DNA from: Acidobacteriota bacterium
GTDB taxonomy: Bacteria; Acidobacteriota; Aminicenantia; Aminicenantales; Saccharicenantaceae
Reading direction: 5' to 3'
NCBI GenBank assembly: GCA_028749205.1
Contig: JAQULR010000003.1
Location: forward strand, 46,975-110,974
DNA length: 64,000 nt
Made by a program: the position numbers and the translations under genes. The notes beneath the pieces are model-generated. The model was given only the letters and a program-made list of their open reading frames with translations. It searched no databases and was not told the DNA's origin. Numbering within the stretch: position 1 is the stretch's first letter; each line of letters starts with the position of its first letter. Positions 46,429 through 56,219 of the stretch are shown here, one piece after another.

Positions 46429-47004
46429 AAATTAACTCCTTTCCTCGTTATTATAAATAATCTGCATAACCGCTTCCAATTAAACAGAATTGATAAGTAA
46501 GATGATAGAAAACGCAATATATATATTATTTTGACCTTATTTTGCAGTTCATCTATTGTGAATTGACATGTTTTACATCAGAAATCAGATATTACAAGAA
46601 TTAAACTGAATAGGTGATGATTGCTCTCTCTATAAAATTGACTTCATCCGCTGGACTATTGAGGCTGGAGCTGATTGTGTTGACCATGCCTAATAGTTTT
46701 TTAATCGGGCTCAACTCTCAACAGGCCTGAGGACAGTTTTAAAGCTCTATTTATTTTTTAACTTCCTCAGGATATTGTAACTTGATGGCCGGAATGGCAC
46801 TTAGCTTAAATTCTAAAAATCCGAGGAGGTGTTTTAACTGCTCACTGGATTAGTGTATATTTCACTATTTCATTGCTTTAATTTTATTCCTTAGATAAAG
46901 TAATCAATAACATCATTTATTAACAGGAGGGTTTACTTGAATTATTTTCATGACCTTAAGTTAGGATTTGATGCGCTAAACGGAGGCTATGTTTTTTCCT
47001 CCTC
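46429..47004. other. Gene-free stretch with possible decayed fragments
   Basis: No intact gene. Around 46648-46693 one plus-strand frame reads RWTIEAGADCVDHA then stop, resembling the AIRAGVDxIEHG strand of amidohydrolases. At 46927 an AGGAGGG site precedes a TTG (46937) opening a 35-codon frame of no known family. Consistent with decaying genes. Confidence 0.3.
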
Positions 47005-47178
47005 ACTCCAAAACCAGCGAAAAAGAATAGAAAGCTTATAGCTTTTTCGATTATAACTCTAACAATATTTCTCATCTCAGGAGCCGCCAGTGCTAAGGCC
47101 CAGGTGACCAAGGCTGATTATGAGCAGGCTATCGGACTTCGTGAACAATGGCAGTTTAGATATGCAATTCTATTTTGA
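47005..47178 (+). pseudogene. Remnant of an S9 peptidase N-terminus
   Basis: The frame reads a basic start (KKNRKLIAF), a signal-peptide core (IITLTIFLISGAASA) and then AQVTKADYEQAIGLREQWQF before unrelated codons and a TGA at 47176. The sequence after the signal closely parallels the start of the intact S9 peptidase at 43162 ([18 protein letters not shown]). There is no in-frame start codon: ATG 46989, with CGGAGG before it, is in another frame. Only about 50 codons survive, so this is the stub of a deleted paralogue. Confidence 0.6.
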
Positions 47179-47336
47179 TACTTAGTCGAGGGTTGATTTT
47201 CCAACCAGATCAGAACTACATCGCTAACTGCCAATTCAATTTCTAGCTTAATACAATACAATTGACAGCCAACCTTAAATTTTCTCGAATTTTGAGTCAT
47301 CAAGCGCCTCAATGAAATGACATGAGATATAAACAG

Positions 47337-47612
<276 letters not shown>

Positions 47613-47626
47613 ATAAAATTATAGCA
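47613..47626 (-). promoter_or_regulatory. Extended -10 promoter of the SRP RNA gene
   Basis: On the minus strand TGC-TATAAT (47626-47618) lies five bases before the first G of the RNA at 47612. TGnTATAAT is an extended -10; no good -35 hexamer is seen. Confidence 0.7.
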
Positions 47627-47754
47627 CAAAATCTAGCCAGAATTATTCTTAAAGGAGATTTATTAACTGGTATTATTCGAAGGTTTAAACCTGAAATAAC
47701 CGAAAGCCTCTAATAACTTAAAAATACTGCCTGAGGGATTCTCGAAATATCTTC

Positions 47755-47781
47755 TTGACTATTCTTTTTCGCTGATATAAA
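47755..47781 (+). promoter_or_regulatory. Candidate promoter of the DUF378 gene
   Basis: TTGACT (47755-47760), 15 bases, TATAAA (47776-47781). Short spacer, so moderate support. Confidence 0.4.
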
Positions 47782-47800
47782 AAATAGTTAAATCTTAAAA

Positions 47801-47820
47801 TTGGGTTGCTAAAAACCCAA
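47801..47820 (+). promoter_or_regulatory. Leader hairpin touching the DUF378 ribosome site
   Basis: TTGGGTT (47801-47807) pairs perfectly with AACCCAA (47814-47820), loop of six. The Shine-Dalgarno AGGAGGG starts at the next base (47821). A hairpin abutting the ribosome site may tune translation or protect the 5' end. Confidence 0.45.
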
Positions 47821-47832
47821 AGGAGGGCAAGT

Positions 47833-48045
47833 ATGGGCAAATTAAACACCCTGGATTGGATCTGTGTTATCTTACTGATTATCGGAGGGTTTAATTGGCT
47901 TCTGGTAGGCTTGTTCAGTTTTGATTTAGTAGCTGCTATTTTTGGGGCGATGACTACTTTGAGCAAAATTATCTATATCTTAGTAGGCATTGCCACACTT
48001 TATGTCCTTATTCTATTGGTGCCAAAGTTCGGTAAAAAGAAATAA
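47833..48045 (+). CDS. DUF378 small membrane protein
   Basis: 70 residues with two transmembrane helices (about 8-30 and 42-62). The family signature GGFNWLLVGLFSFDLVAAIFG is clear and the length is typical. Function of DUF378 proteins is unknown. ATG 47833 follows AGGAGGG by five bases, and the leader carries a perfect hairpin. Single gene with its own promoter and probable terminator at 48233-48260. Confidence 0.92.
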   Translation: MGKLNTLDWICVILLIIGGFNWLLVGLFSFDLVAAIFGAMTTLSKIIYILVGIATLYVLILLVPKFGKKK

Positions 48046-48232
48046 AAAGCCTTAGTTGCTTCCTGAGATCAGAAGTAAGATCTTGCGTTCTCATCTATAA
48101 GTAGTGAGTTTTTTTGCTGCTAATCTTGTTAAGGGAAAGTAATTATCCAGTTGGGGTATAGGCCCATTTCTAGCGTAGAGTATTTCTGAGCTTCAGAAAG
48201 CAGTGGATCAGTCTAATTTAACCTGGCCAATT

Positions 48233-48260
48233 CAGCTTAAATAAGAGAAGCTGTTTTTTT
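48233..48260 (+). terminator. Short intrinsic terminator
   Basis: CAGCTT (48233-48238) with AAGCTG (48248-48253), nine-base loop, seven T (48254-48260). It lies 188 bases after the DUF378 stop, in gap 48046-48295 that otherwise shows nothing. Confidence 0.45.
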
Positions 48261-48295
48261 AGGGCATCCTTTCAGCCTACGAGCAGGGCAGGCTT

Positions 48296-50911
48296 TTACA
48301 TTTCTTCAGGGTAAAAAAAGGCATTCAGCAAGAATTTGTAGGTCCCATGGGACTGAGCCCGGTGTTGAGCTCTGATGCCAATAAGGAAAATATGTCCTTT
48401 TTTATTTTTAATATCGACCACTGCCGCATTTCGAGCTAAATACTCCTCACCCAGCAGCCAACCGCTTAGCAGGATATTATCTTCCGGATAATAGGCCACC
48501 ACTTTTCTATCCCAATCCACAGGTGGTACCCAGGTGCTAAAAGCTAGACTCCTAGAAAAAACCGCCCCAGTTTCTTCTTCAAAGCCATAGCCGAGCGGCG
48601 TGGTATTGTCAACTTTTATCCTCAGGATTGAGGTCGGGCAGAAAAATTTGTTGCGATCAATTCCACTTAAGGCATTTCTGGCCGGTACTCCCAGCTCGCT
48701 CATAGCGAGCTCGCTGGCCTGGTTTAGGGTGATAAGACGACCACCATTTTCCACGAAGGCCTTCAGAGCATCAATTCCTTCTTTCTCAATCCCACCCTCG
48801 TATTCTGGGGGCATGGCTGCGAAATAGCGAGCAAATTCAGAACGTTGAGCGGGCCGGCCTGACTTAATTATATCGGCGCCTTCACTGGCGAAAATGATAA
48901 CATCATAGTTGGCTTTAAGATTAACCTTTTTCCCCTTATCGCCCTTAAAGTCTTTATTATGGAGAATGCTATAGGTAAGACCAAGGTCATCCAGCATATA
49001 GCGAGTCCAGCCCTCGTCGGCATTTCCACGCCAGGATTGATAAATGGCAATCCTGGGAAAACTAACAGGGGCCTTTTCAATAGGGGAAACATCAGACATG
49101 ACGGTGACTGGAACTGGCCATTTTTGCAACATATTCGAGAGAATCTTTTTAACTTCAGCTGAATTCTTAACCAGAAAAGCCCCGGCCGGAATTTCAGAAG
49201 CTTCGGTCTTAATTTCAGTCTTAGCTCGCCAGACCTGAGCTTTGTTCTTAAGTAGCTCAAAAGCTACCGCATAAGAAGCATTAGGGCGGGGGTCTAATAC
49301 CAAATAGCCAGCTTCATCGGGCAACTCAGTTTTAGGATATTCAACTTTATCCACTTTGTTTAAAGGAACCTCAAAAGCCTTATCAATTTGGTCACATTTA
49401 ACACCCATCTGCAAGGGCAGAGTCCAGCCAGCATTATCATAAGGTGGAATAGGCGGCCCGCCAGGATACTGCCTTAGGTCAGGATATTTTTGTTTTTCTA
49501 AAAGCGCCCAGGCATAAGCTTTATAAGGCTGAGCCATCAGGATCACAAAGGAACCAGCAGGATAATATCGTCCGTCGGCGATAAAATCTTTGGTGGCTTG
49601 ATGCACCTCGACTCCACCGAGTTGGAGGATTTCTATCATCTTAAGAGTAGTTGGATAATCCAGCTGGTCTTTGGTGATGACAAAAGCATAAGGCTGATTC
49701 CTTTCTTTAACTTCAATACTCTGTTTTCCCATCAAATAGGAATTGAAAAGAAAATCTTCCTTGTTGAGCCAGGCGGTTTTTACCAGGCTTTTGGAAATAG
49801 TGAGTTCATAATCAACAATATCCCGAAGCCGCCACCAACCTCCTGGCCAGGGGTCGATAAAATCCATGCGTTTTTCATAGTAAGACTTGGGAACTTCAGT
49901 GGGTTCAATGTAAATCGGACTGGCAATTCTAACCGAGGCCGCCTCACTTAGAAGCCCGACCACATTGTGAAGCCAGGAAGTATCGTCGCAGGCCCCAATC
50001 CACCAGCCAGTATAACTGCGCCCGTTAACCACACCTTTATAGCCGAATTTCTGAAGGTCATAGGCCATATTAACTCCACAGAGATTGACACTTCGCCAGA
50101 GCAAGGGCTGAACATTCGGCAAAGGGGGATCCATAAAAGGCGGGACAAAAATCCGGGCTCCAGTCGAACCCATTTGATGCTCATCGATATGAATCTGGGG
50201 AAACCAGTCATGGTAAAGAACTTTGGTAACAGCCCTGGTTTCCGCCAGGTTAATCATGAAGAAATCACGGTTATTGTCATGACCGGCATAATGATGATAA
50301 AGCCATGGCATGTTTCCACCTTCATATTTGGTACCAACATATTTTCTATACCAGTCTGTGACCATCTCTTGACCATCGGGATTTATCGATGGGGCCAGAA
50401 GAACAATAACTTCTTTTAGAGCCTGGTTTACATCAAAGAAAGCCTTTCCCGAGATAAGGTCATAAGCCAGTTCTATAGCCATCTGGGAAGCGGCAATTTC
50501 TGTGGAATGAATATTGCAGGTGATCAGTAAAATAGTCTTGCCTTGCTTGGCCAATTCGCGAGCTTGCGCTTCGCTGAGACCGCGAGCATCTTTCAATTGT
50601 CTGGCAATATCGCGGTACCGATCCAGATTCCTCAGATTTTCTTCATCAGAAATAATGGCCATGATCATATCTTTTCCTAAAGTTGTCTGGCCAATGTTAA
50701 GAAGAGTTAGCTTTGGAGATTCTTTATCTAAAAGCTCAAAATAAGCCTTGATCTGAGCGTAATCAGCCAGCTTCCGGTCTTCCCCTACCCTATGACCCAG
50801 AAATTTATCAGGCGGGGTCTGAGCCTGAAGAAGTCCGGAGAAAACAGCGCCGAAAAGAAAAAGAACCAAAAAAGATAATAGCTTAAAACGGGTAATAATT
50901 TTATTAGGCAT
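48296..50911 (-). CDS. M14 family zinc carboxypeptidase
   Basis: 871 residues with a signal peptide (about 1-33, ending LLQAQ). The peptidase domain has zinc ligands His135 and Glu138 (NIHSTE) and a third His in the HIDEHQMGS motif (His241 or His245). A long C-terminal part (about 520-871) forms further beta-rich and glutaminase-like domains, as in large exported M14 members of this kind. Trims C-terminal residues from peptides outside the cytoplasm. ATG 50911 is chosen because GGAGG lies five bases upstream; the frame extends seven codons further to 50932. Confidence 0.9.
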   Translation of the reverse strand: MPNKIITRFKLLSFLVLFLFGAVFSGLLQAQTPPDKFLGHRVGEDRKLADYAQIKAYFELLDKESPKLTLLNIGQTTLGKDMIMAIISDEENLRNLDRYRDIARQLKDARGLSEAQARELAKQGKTILLITCNIHSTEIAASQMAIELAYDLISGKAFFDVNQALKEVIVLLAPSINPDGQEMVTDWYRKYVGTKYEGGNMPWLYHHYAGHDNNRDFFMINLAETRAVTKVLYHDWFPQIHIDEHQMGSTGARIFVPPFMDPPLPNVQPLLWRSVNLCGVNMAYDLQKFGYKGVVNGRSYTGWWIGACDDTSWLHNVVGLLSEAASVRIASPIYIEPTEVPKSYYEKRMDFIDPWPGGWWRLRDIVDYELTISKSLVKTAWLNKEDFLFNSYLMGKQSIEVKERNQPYAFVITKDQLDYPTTLKMIEILQLGGVEVHQATKDFIADGRYYPAGSFVILMAQPYKAYAWALLEKQKYPDLRQYPGGPPIPPYDNAGWTLPLQMGVKCDQIDKAFEVPLNKVDKVEYPKTELPDEAGYLVLDPRPNASYAVAFELLKNKAQVWRAKTEIKTEASEIPAGAFLVKNSAEVKKILSNMLQKWPVPVTVMSDVSPIEKAPVSFPRIAIYQSWRGNADEGWTRYMLDDLGLTYSILHNKDFKGDKGKKVNLKANYDVIIFASEGADIIKSGRPAQRSEFARYFAAMPPEYEGGIEKEGIDALKAFVENGGRLITLNQASELAMSELGVPARNALSGIDRNKFFCPTSILRIKVDNTTPLGYGFEEETGAVFSRSLAFSTWVPPVDWDRKVVAYYPEDNILLSGWLLGEEYLARNAAVVDIKNKKGHIFLIGIRAQHRAQSHGTYKFLLNAFFYPEEM

Positions 50912-51185
50912 AACCTCCTCCATCATAGGCACTAAGAGCTTTTTTTACTACTCCGTTCACCACAAGTCAATAAAAATATATTTTAAGTCAGCCCTTGCCC
51001 TTCAGACGAACCAGGGAAACAATCGCTTGTGGAACAGAGGCTTAAAGTGACCAGGAGATTGGTGAAGCAAGAATCCTTAGAGCGGCTTATAAACCATCTA
51101 TTACAAAACAACCTGGGAATTGAGGATATATATCTTTTTTTCTTTATATTAATGAAACTTCCCGATTGCCTAAATTATACTGAGA

Positions 51186-51872
51186 TTAGCTGCGGGAGTT
51201 ACGGAGTAAAATCATTCTGAAAAGCTGGATAGCGGCCATAGCTGTTGAAGCAACATAAGTCATAGCCGCCGCACTCAGGACTTTCTTAGCCCCTATCAGC
51301 TCTTGGTTGTTTAGGAATCCCCTCTCCCGCAGGATACCCAAGGCTCTGCGGGAAGCATTAAACTCAACTGGTAAAGTAATCACCGAAAAAAGCACGGCCG
51401 CCGAAAAAAGAAAAATTCCGATATCCATAAGGATTCTGGCCCCGCTGCCAAAAATTAATCCAACAAAAAATAGCGGAAAAGCTAAGTTAGAACCAAAACT
51501 GGCCACGGGATAAATCAGGTTTCGCAAAGCCAGGAAGGCGTAACCCTGAGCATGCTGGATAGCGTGGCCAGCTTCATGGGCAGCCACTCCCAGAGCAGCA
51601 ATAGAAGGACTGTCGTAAACACTTTCTGATAATCTTAAGATTTTTTTTCTTGGGTCATAATGGTCGGTTAGATTTCCGGAAACTCTTCCAATCTGGACAT
51701 CGCGGGCCGGACTATACTTCAAAATTTCCGCCGCCGCCTCGGCTGCTGTTATTCTTGATGATGAAATAACCTTACTGAATCTGGTAAAGGTTGATTTAAC
51801 CTTGCTCTGGGCATAGATAGAGAAAATCAACACCGGAATGAGCATCCAGAAAGTGAAATCATAAAAAAACAT
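51186..51872 (-). CDS. YugP-like membrane zinc metallopeptidase
   Basis: 228 residues. N-terminal helix (about 3-20), a soluble part with the zinc site HEAGHAIQHAQGY (His99, Glu100, His103), then three hydrophobic helices (about 118-210). Matches the YugP/PF04298 family of membrane metallopeptidases of unknown substrate. Start ATG 51872 with GAGGA upstream. Isolated gene; the 253-base gap on its right-hand neighbour's side shows no supported gene. Confidence 0.9.
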   Translation of the reverse strand: MFFYDFTFWMLIPVLIFSIYAQSKVKSTFTRFSKVISSSRITAAEAAAEILKYSPARDVQIGRVSGNLTDHYDPRKKILRLSESVYDSPSIAALGVAAHEAGHAIQHAQGYAFLALRNLIYPVASFGSNLAFPLFFVGLIFGSGARILMDIGIFLFSAAVLFSVITLPVEFNASRRALGILRERGFLNNQELIGAKKVLSAAAMTYVASTAMAAIQLFRMILLRNSRS

Positions 51873-51949
51873 TATTTCCTCCTGAGGTATTATTTTAGCC
51901 GACTATCAGAATTTGTAAATAGCGGCAAAACTCAATCTGCCCGGCAGCT

Positions 51950-52336
51950 TCAGGACTGGAGCACCTTTATCGCTTCTTCAACATTAGAAACATCCATGAT
52001 GACTGATACCTTATCCCCCGATTGACTCAGGGTTCCATAACAGTACTCAATGTTAATACCTTCATCACCAATTCTGGTAGCCACCTCCGCCAGGGCTCCG
52101 GGTTTGTTCTCCAGATGGATGAGCAGAACATCTCGAATTTCGGTGGTGTAATTGAGCTTGTTCATCACCTTAACTGCCTTGCTCACGTTTTTAACGAAAA
52201 TTTTAGCTGTATCTTGAAACACCCCTATGGCTTCGACATTTATTTCATTCTCAGCCAGCTCGCTTAAAAGCTCACCCAGTACAGAAGGTTTATTCTCCAG
52301 GATAACAAAGATTTCAGTAACTCTTTCAAAATCCAT
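51950..52336 (-). CDS. Tandem ACT-domain protein
   Basis: 128 residues made of two ACT domains: one at about 5-65 (TEIFVILENKPSVLGELL) and one at about 68-128 (LLIHLENKPGALAEVATRIGDEGINIEY). Such stand-alone proteins bind amino acids and regulate amino-acid enzymes. ATG 52336 is preferred because GAGGAG precedes it; a frame extending to 52393 would add 19 residues without ACT similarity. No biosynthetic partner is adjacent. Confidence 0.88.
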   Translation of the reverse strand: MDFERVTEIFVILENKPSVLGELLSELAENEINVEAIGVFQDTAKIFVKNVSKAVKVMNKLNYTTEIRDVLLIHLENKPGALAEVATRIGDEGINIEYCYGTLSQSGDKVSVIMDVSNVEEAIKVLQS

Positions 52337-52694
52337 AAACTCCTCGTTTAAACCTCCTAAAATTATTTTCGTTGCGAACGATTGTATTATCACCTAAAGA
52401 AGCCATATTTTTCAACTAGCCTGCCGAGAGTTAAAATTGGTCCATAATACATTGCCCCGGTCCTCAGAAAGCCCTGAACTTTAGGATAGAAACCAATGGT
52501 AAACTCTGATAGGCTTTCAGTGAAAAGTGTCGTCTGATAAGGAAAAAGGAGGTTATGAAGTTTCGCCTATGAAGGCTTCACTTAATCGGTTCGGGTAGCA
52601 ATTGTCCCCAGGCCCTTAATTTGCCACAAGAATAATCTATCAGGTCCGGAATAAACAAGTTTGACCTGGATTATTTTTGAACAGAGCAGACTAC
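52337..52694. other. Gap between ACT and GlcD genes
   Basis: 358 bases without a recognised gene. It contains the ribosome site of the ACT gene and repeat fragment G at 52636-52682. Tiny frames after an AGGAGG at 52550 (five codons) were not accepted as genes. Confidence 0.5.
52636..52682 (+). repeat. Dispersed element, right-end fragment (G)
   Basis: CTATCAGGTCCGGAATAAACAAG, then TTTGACCTGGATTATTTTTG: nearly the same as the right end of the copy at 63696-63750 (read in minus) and 57935-57975. Sits just downstream of the glcD stop. Confidence 0.6.
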
Positions 52695-54110
52695 TTAGAA
52701 GATTTTGCCCGGATTCAGGATTCCCAGGGGGTCGAAAACCTGTTTGATTTTTTTCATCAAATCTATCTGGGTAGCTTCTAAGGAGAGAGGAAGATAATTC
52801 TTTTTATATAGTCCAATTCCATGCTCTCCAGAGATAACCCCTCCTCTCGCAGCAGCATCTCTAAACAGTTCTTGCCGAGCTGCTTCTAACCTGTCTTTTA
52901 TTTCCTCAAAATCAACTGGCACCATCCGGCCATCCTGATATCTGGCCCTCATTAAATGGGTATGAACATTACCGTCACCGGCATGGCCAAAGGCTGGAAG
53001 CCAGAGATCATATCTTTTAGCCACTTCCTGAACTTTTCTTACGTGGCCAGAGATTTCCGACCGAGGGACGCTAATGTCCAGAATATCCACAGTTTCTTTT
53101 TTAATAGCTTCATAAATTTCAGAACGAATTTTCAGGACTTCATCTTGCCTGGCAGGACTATCAGCAATAAAAACATCTATGGCTCCATTTTCCAAAACCA
53201 CATCGGCAATTTGATCAGTAATCCGGCTAAGGCCATCTTCAGAGGGAGAATCCACAATAACCATAAGATGGACTTCTCCCTGATGGGTAGGCCAGCTTAG
53301 GTTAAGGGCCTGTTCGCTCAGCTTGATGACATCCAGACTGACGAACTCCACAGCCATCGGGACAATTCCCTTGTCAAAAATAAGTGGTACATTGTCAATA
53401 GCCTGTTCGATGCTGCTAAAAGGGATGACCATGGTCCGAAGAAAAATCGGCCTGCTCATCACCTGAGTAATAGCCTTAGTAATGATCCCCAGCGTTCCTT
53501 CCGAGCCAATAAAAAGGTTAAGAAGATTGTAACCGGTAGAATTTTTGATCAATTTACCGCCGGGATGAATAATCTGGCTGTCAGCCAGAACCACTTCCAG
53601 CCCACGGATATAATTGCGGATCCCTCCATATTTAACGGCCCGGCTTCCCCCGGCGTTGGTAGCAATCATCCCACCGAACATGGCTCCTTCATCACCTGGG
53701 TGAGGCGGGAAATAGAATCCTTCTTTCTCCACCGTCTGGATAAATTCGCTAAGAGTAATTCCAGCTTCAACCACAGCTAACTGATTTTTCCTATCCAGTT
53801 CTAAAAACCTGTTCATTCTCTGTATCGAGAGCACTATCCCACCATAAACAGGGACACAACCGCCAGCCAAACCGGTAGCCCCTCCCCTAGGTGTCACCGG
53901 GATTTTATTTTCAGCTGCCAGCTTCAAAATAGCTGAGACTTCTTCAGGACTTCCAGGTCTGAGGGCAACTTCTGGCAAGCAATCCGGCTGCTGGAGGACA
54001 TATTCATCATAAATATAACCGTCTAATTCTTCCTTACAGGTTAAAACGTTGTTTTCACCAACGATACCGATAAGTTTATTGATTATTTGATCATTAATTT
54101 TTTCATACAT
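52695..54110 (-). CDS. FAD-linked 2-hydroxy-acid oxidase/dehydrogenase, GlcD type
   Basis: 471 residues. N-terminal FAD_binding_4 domain with PRGGATGLAGGCVP and HPGDEGAMFGGMIATNAGG. C-terminal FAD-linked oxidase domain has FGHAGDGNVHTHLM and GVISGEHGIGLYKKNYL. Oxidises glycolate, D-lactate or a similar 2-hydroxy acid in the cytoplasm, passing electrons onward. No iron-sulfur GlcF partner is in the window. Start ATG 54110; the stop is followed by a repeat fragment. Confidence 0.9.
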   Translation of the reverse strand: MYEKINDQIINKLIGIVGENNVLTCKEELDGYIYDEYVLQQPDCLPEVALRPGSPEEVSAILKLAAENKIPVTPRGGATGLAGGCVPVYGGIVLSIQRMNRFLELDRKNQLAVVEAGITLSEFIQTVEKEGFYFPPHPGDEGAMFGGMIATNAGGSRAVKYGGIRNYIRGLEVVLADSQIIHPGGKLIKNSTGYNLLNLFIGSEGTLGIITKAITQVMSRPIFLRTMVIPFSSIEQAIDNVPLIFDKGIVPMAVEFVSLDVIKLSEQALNLSWPTHQGEVHLMVIVDSPSEDGLSRITDQIADVVLENGAIDVFIADSPARQDEVLKIRSEIYEAIKKETVDILDISVPRSEISGHVRKVQEVAKRYDLWLPAFGHAGDGNVHTHLMRARYQDGRMVPVDFEEIKDRLEAARQELFRDAAARGGVISGEHGIGLYKKNYLPLSLEATQIDLMKKIKQVFDPLGILNPGKIF

Positions 54111-54196
54111 GGTGACCTACCATCTTAAAATATCTTTTAGTTTTTTAGCCGAGTCACTTTCCCCGATATTCCGAGCTACCAGTAAATTAAGCCTTA

Positions 54197-56026
54197 TCAT
54201 CTAAGGAGTAGAGACTTAACTGCTCGAACTATAGCCGCGGCATCAATCTCATATTTAGCCAGAAGCTCGGCTGGCTTTCCAGACCGGGGAAATTCTCGGA
54301 TGCAGAGATGACGCCAGGATTTCTTTTCAGGCAGGATCAGGGCTACCGCTGTTCCCAGGCCTCCCTGTTCAAAATGATCTTCGACCACCACCACCCGGCC
54401 ACCAGTCTCAGAAACAGACCTGATAATGGTGTCGACATCGATTGGCTTGACTGAATAGCTATCAATGATTCTTACCCTGATTCCCTCGGTCTCAAGCTGG
54501 CTGTAAGCTTTCAAAGCTTCATGGACAGTTATACCTGCGGCCACTATAGTGGCTACATCCTTTTCGCTCTTCCGCAGAACCTTGGCTCCCCCAGCCGGAA
54601 ACTCTTCCTCTGGTGAATATAGAACCGGAGTAGCTGGTCGGGTGGTTCTAATATAAACCAGGCCTTTATGCTTAGCCGCTTCCTTAACGCATCCTTCAGC
54701 CGAGACCGCATCTGACGGATAAAGCACTAAGCAATCTGGAATCGGCAAAAACATAGCCAAATCTTCCAGTCCCATCTGTGACGGCCCGTCTTCACCAATA
54801 CTCACTCCGACATGGGAGCCACAAAATTTTATGTTGGAAAAAGAATACCCGGCCATCCTGATCTGGTCATGAGCCCTGGTCAGAAAGGCAGCAAAAGTAG
54901 CGACAAACGGTAGATAGCCTTTCGCCGCCAGACCCATAGCCATCCCGACCATATTTTGCTCAGCAATATAACTTTGAAAAGACCGGTCTGGGAAAGCGGC
55001 AAAGAACCTATCAGCATAGGTTGAATTTTTCACATCACCGTCTATGACCAGGACCCGGTTATTAACTTTTCCCAGTTTTTCCAGGGCAATCCCATAGGCT
55101 AACCTGGTGGCTGTTTTATCCTGGTAGGCGGGGGGATCCATCTCCAGGCTGTCAGTCCATTTTAGAGCCTTTAATTTTTGCCTGCTTTTAACATATTTTC
55201 TGGAGTCAATTTCAGGTATCGGTCCGAGCTCTTTTAAGGCCCTTTCCAGCTCTTCTGGCTTGAGCGGTTTCCCATGCCAGCCATTTTTATCTTCTATAAA
55301 AGAAACCCCTTTACCCTTGACCGTCTTAGCCAGAATAACCTTGGGATCTGGTCCCTTTCTAACCTCGCCCAGGGCTTCGAGAATTTTCTCTATCTTATGT
55401 CCGTCTACCTGAATAACATCCCAACCAAAGGCCTTAAATTTCCGGGCATAAGCTTTTAAGTCGTGCCGATGCATGGTGGGCGCTGATTGGCCTAAGCGGT
55501 TAACATCGACAATGGCTACCAGATTCCCGAGCTTCAGTTCCCGGCCAGCATTGGCTGCTTCCCAGACAGCACCCTCAGCACATTCTCCATCGCCCATTAG
55601 AACAAAAGTTCTAGCTTTTGCCCCGATTAGTTTTTGTGCCAGAGCTAATCCCACACCCACAGACAGACCCTGACCAAGTGAGCCAGTGGCTGCCTTCACC
55701 CAGGGCATCCGGGGCGTTGGATGTCCTTCAAGATTACTGGTAATTTTTCTTAAATCCAATAATGAATCTTGAGAAATTAAGCCGGCCTCAGCATAGGCCG
55801 CCCAAAGAATCGGAGCAGCATGTCCTTTAGAAAGAACAAACTCATCATTCTCTAAAGCCAAGGGATCCGCCGGGTCGTAGCGCATTTCCTGGAAAAAGAG
55901 ACAGGCCATTATTTCGGCACAAGAGAGGCAAGTAGTTGGATGACCTGAGCCGGCAGTCGTCGTCATCCTTAAAGAATGAATCCTTAGCCTTTTAGCTATT
56001 TTTTCTAAAACCGAGATTGAAGCCAT
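54197..56026 (-). CDS. tkt: Transketolase (single-chain)
   Basis: 609 residues with both halves in one chain. N-terminal TPP-binding half: GSGHPTTCLSCAE, GSLGQGLSVGVGLALA and GDGECAEGAVWEAA followed by the Asn of VDVNRLGQ. Pyrimidine-binding half begins near 310 (TRLAYGIAL, AEQNMVGMAMGLA), then the C-terminal domain (IDSYSVKP). Transfers two-carbon ketol units in the pentose phosphate pathway. Slightly shorter than the E. coli enzyme (about 660), as in archaeal-like or thermophile forms. Start ATG 56026. Confidence 0.93.
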   Translation of the reverse strand: MASISVLEKIAKRLRIHSLRMTTTAGSGHPTTCLSCAEIMACLFFQEMRYDPADPLALENDEFVLSKGHAAPILWAAYAEAGLISQDSLLDLRKITSNLEGHPTPRMPWVKAATGSLGQGLSVGVGLALAQKLIGAKARTFVLMGDGECAEGAVWEAANAGRELKLGNLVAIVDVNRLGQSAPTMHRHDLKAYARKFKAFGWDVIQVDGHKIEKILEALGEVRKGPDPKVILAKTVKGKGVSFIEDKNGWHGKPLKPEELERALKELGPIPEIDSRKYVKSRQKLKALKWTDSLEMDPPAYQDKTATRLAYGIALEKLGKVNNRVLVIDGDVKNSTYADRFFAAFPDRSFQSYIAEQNMVGMAMGLAAKGYLPFVATFAAFLTRAHDQIRMAGYSFSNIKFCGSHVGVSIGEDGPSQMGLEDLAMFLPIPDCLVLYPSDAVSAEGCVKEAAKHKGLVYIRTTRPATPVLYSPEEEFPAGGAKVLRKSEKDVATIVAAGITVHEALKAYSQLETEGIRVRIIDSYSVKPIDVDTIIRSVSETGGRVVVVEDHFEQGGLGTAVALILPEKKSWRHLCIREFPRSGKPAELLAKYEIDAAAIVRAVKSLLLR

Positions 56027-56219
56027 TATATAACTCCCGATAAATAATAAGGTGCTATTATACCCATATTGTTAACCAATAATCCAGACCGATTTAGAGT
56101 AAAAATATCTATAAATGGCTGATTCTCAACCTGGGTGCTGGAGTCTATCCTTATTACTCTTCATGGATTTAACCGATAATTAGTATTTCTTATTGTCTTC
56201 CGTCAACTTTGCTACTTTT

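Noticed and set aside
47118-47312. 64-residue minus-strand frame overlapping the S9 remnant
   Set aside because: No start signal and no similarity I recognise; the plus-strand remnant explains part of the region better.
51029-51220. 63-residue plus-strand frame between M14 and YugP genes
   Set aside because: No ribosome site, no recognisable domain, and it runs into the 3' end of the YugP-like gene.
52550-52600. AGGAGG followed by overlapping tiny frames (five and nine codons)
   Set aside because: Too short to support as genes and not placed as an attenuator leader for either neighbour.
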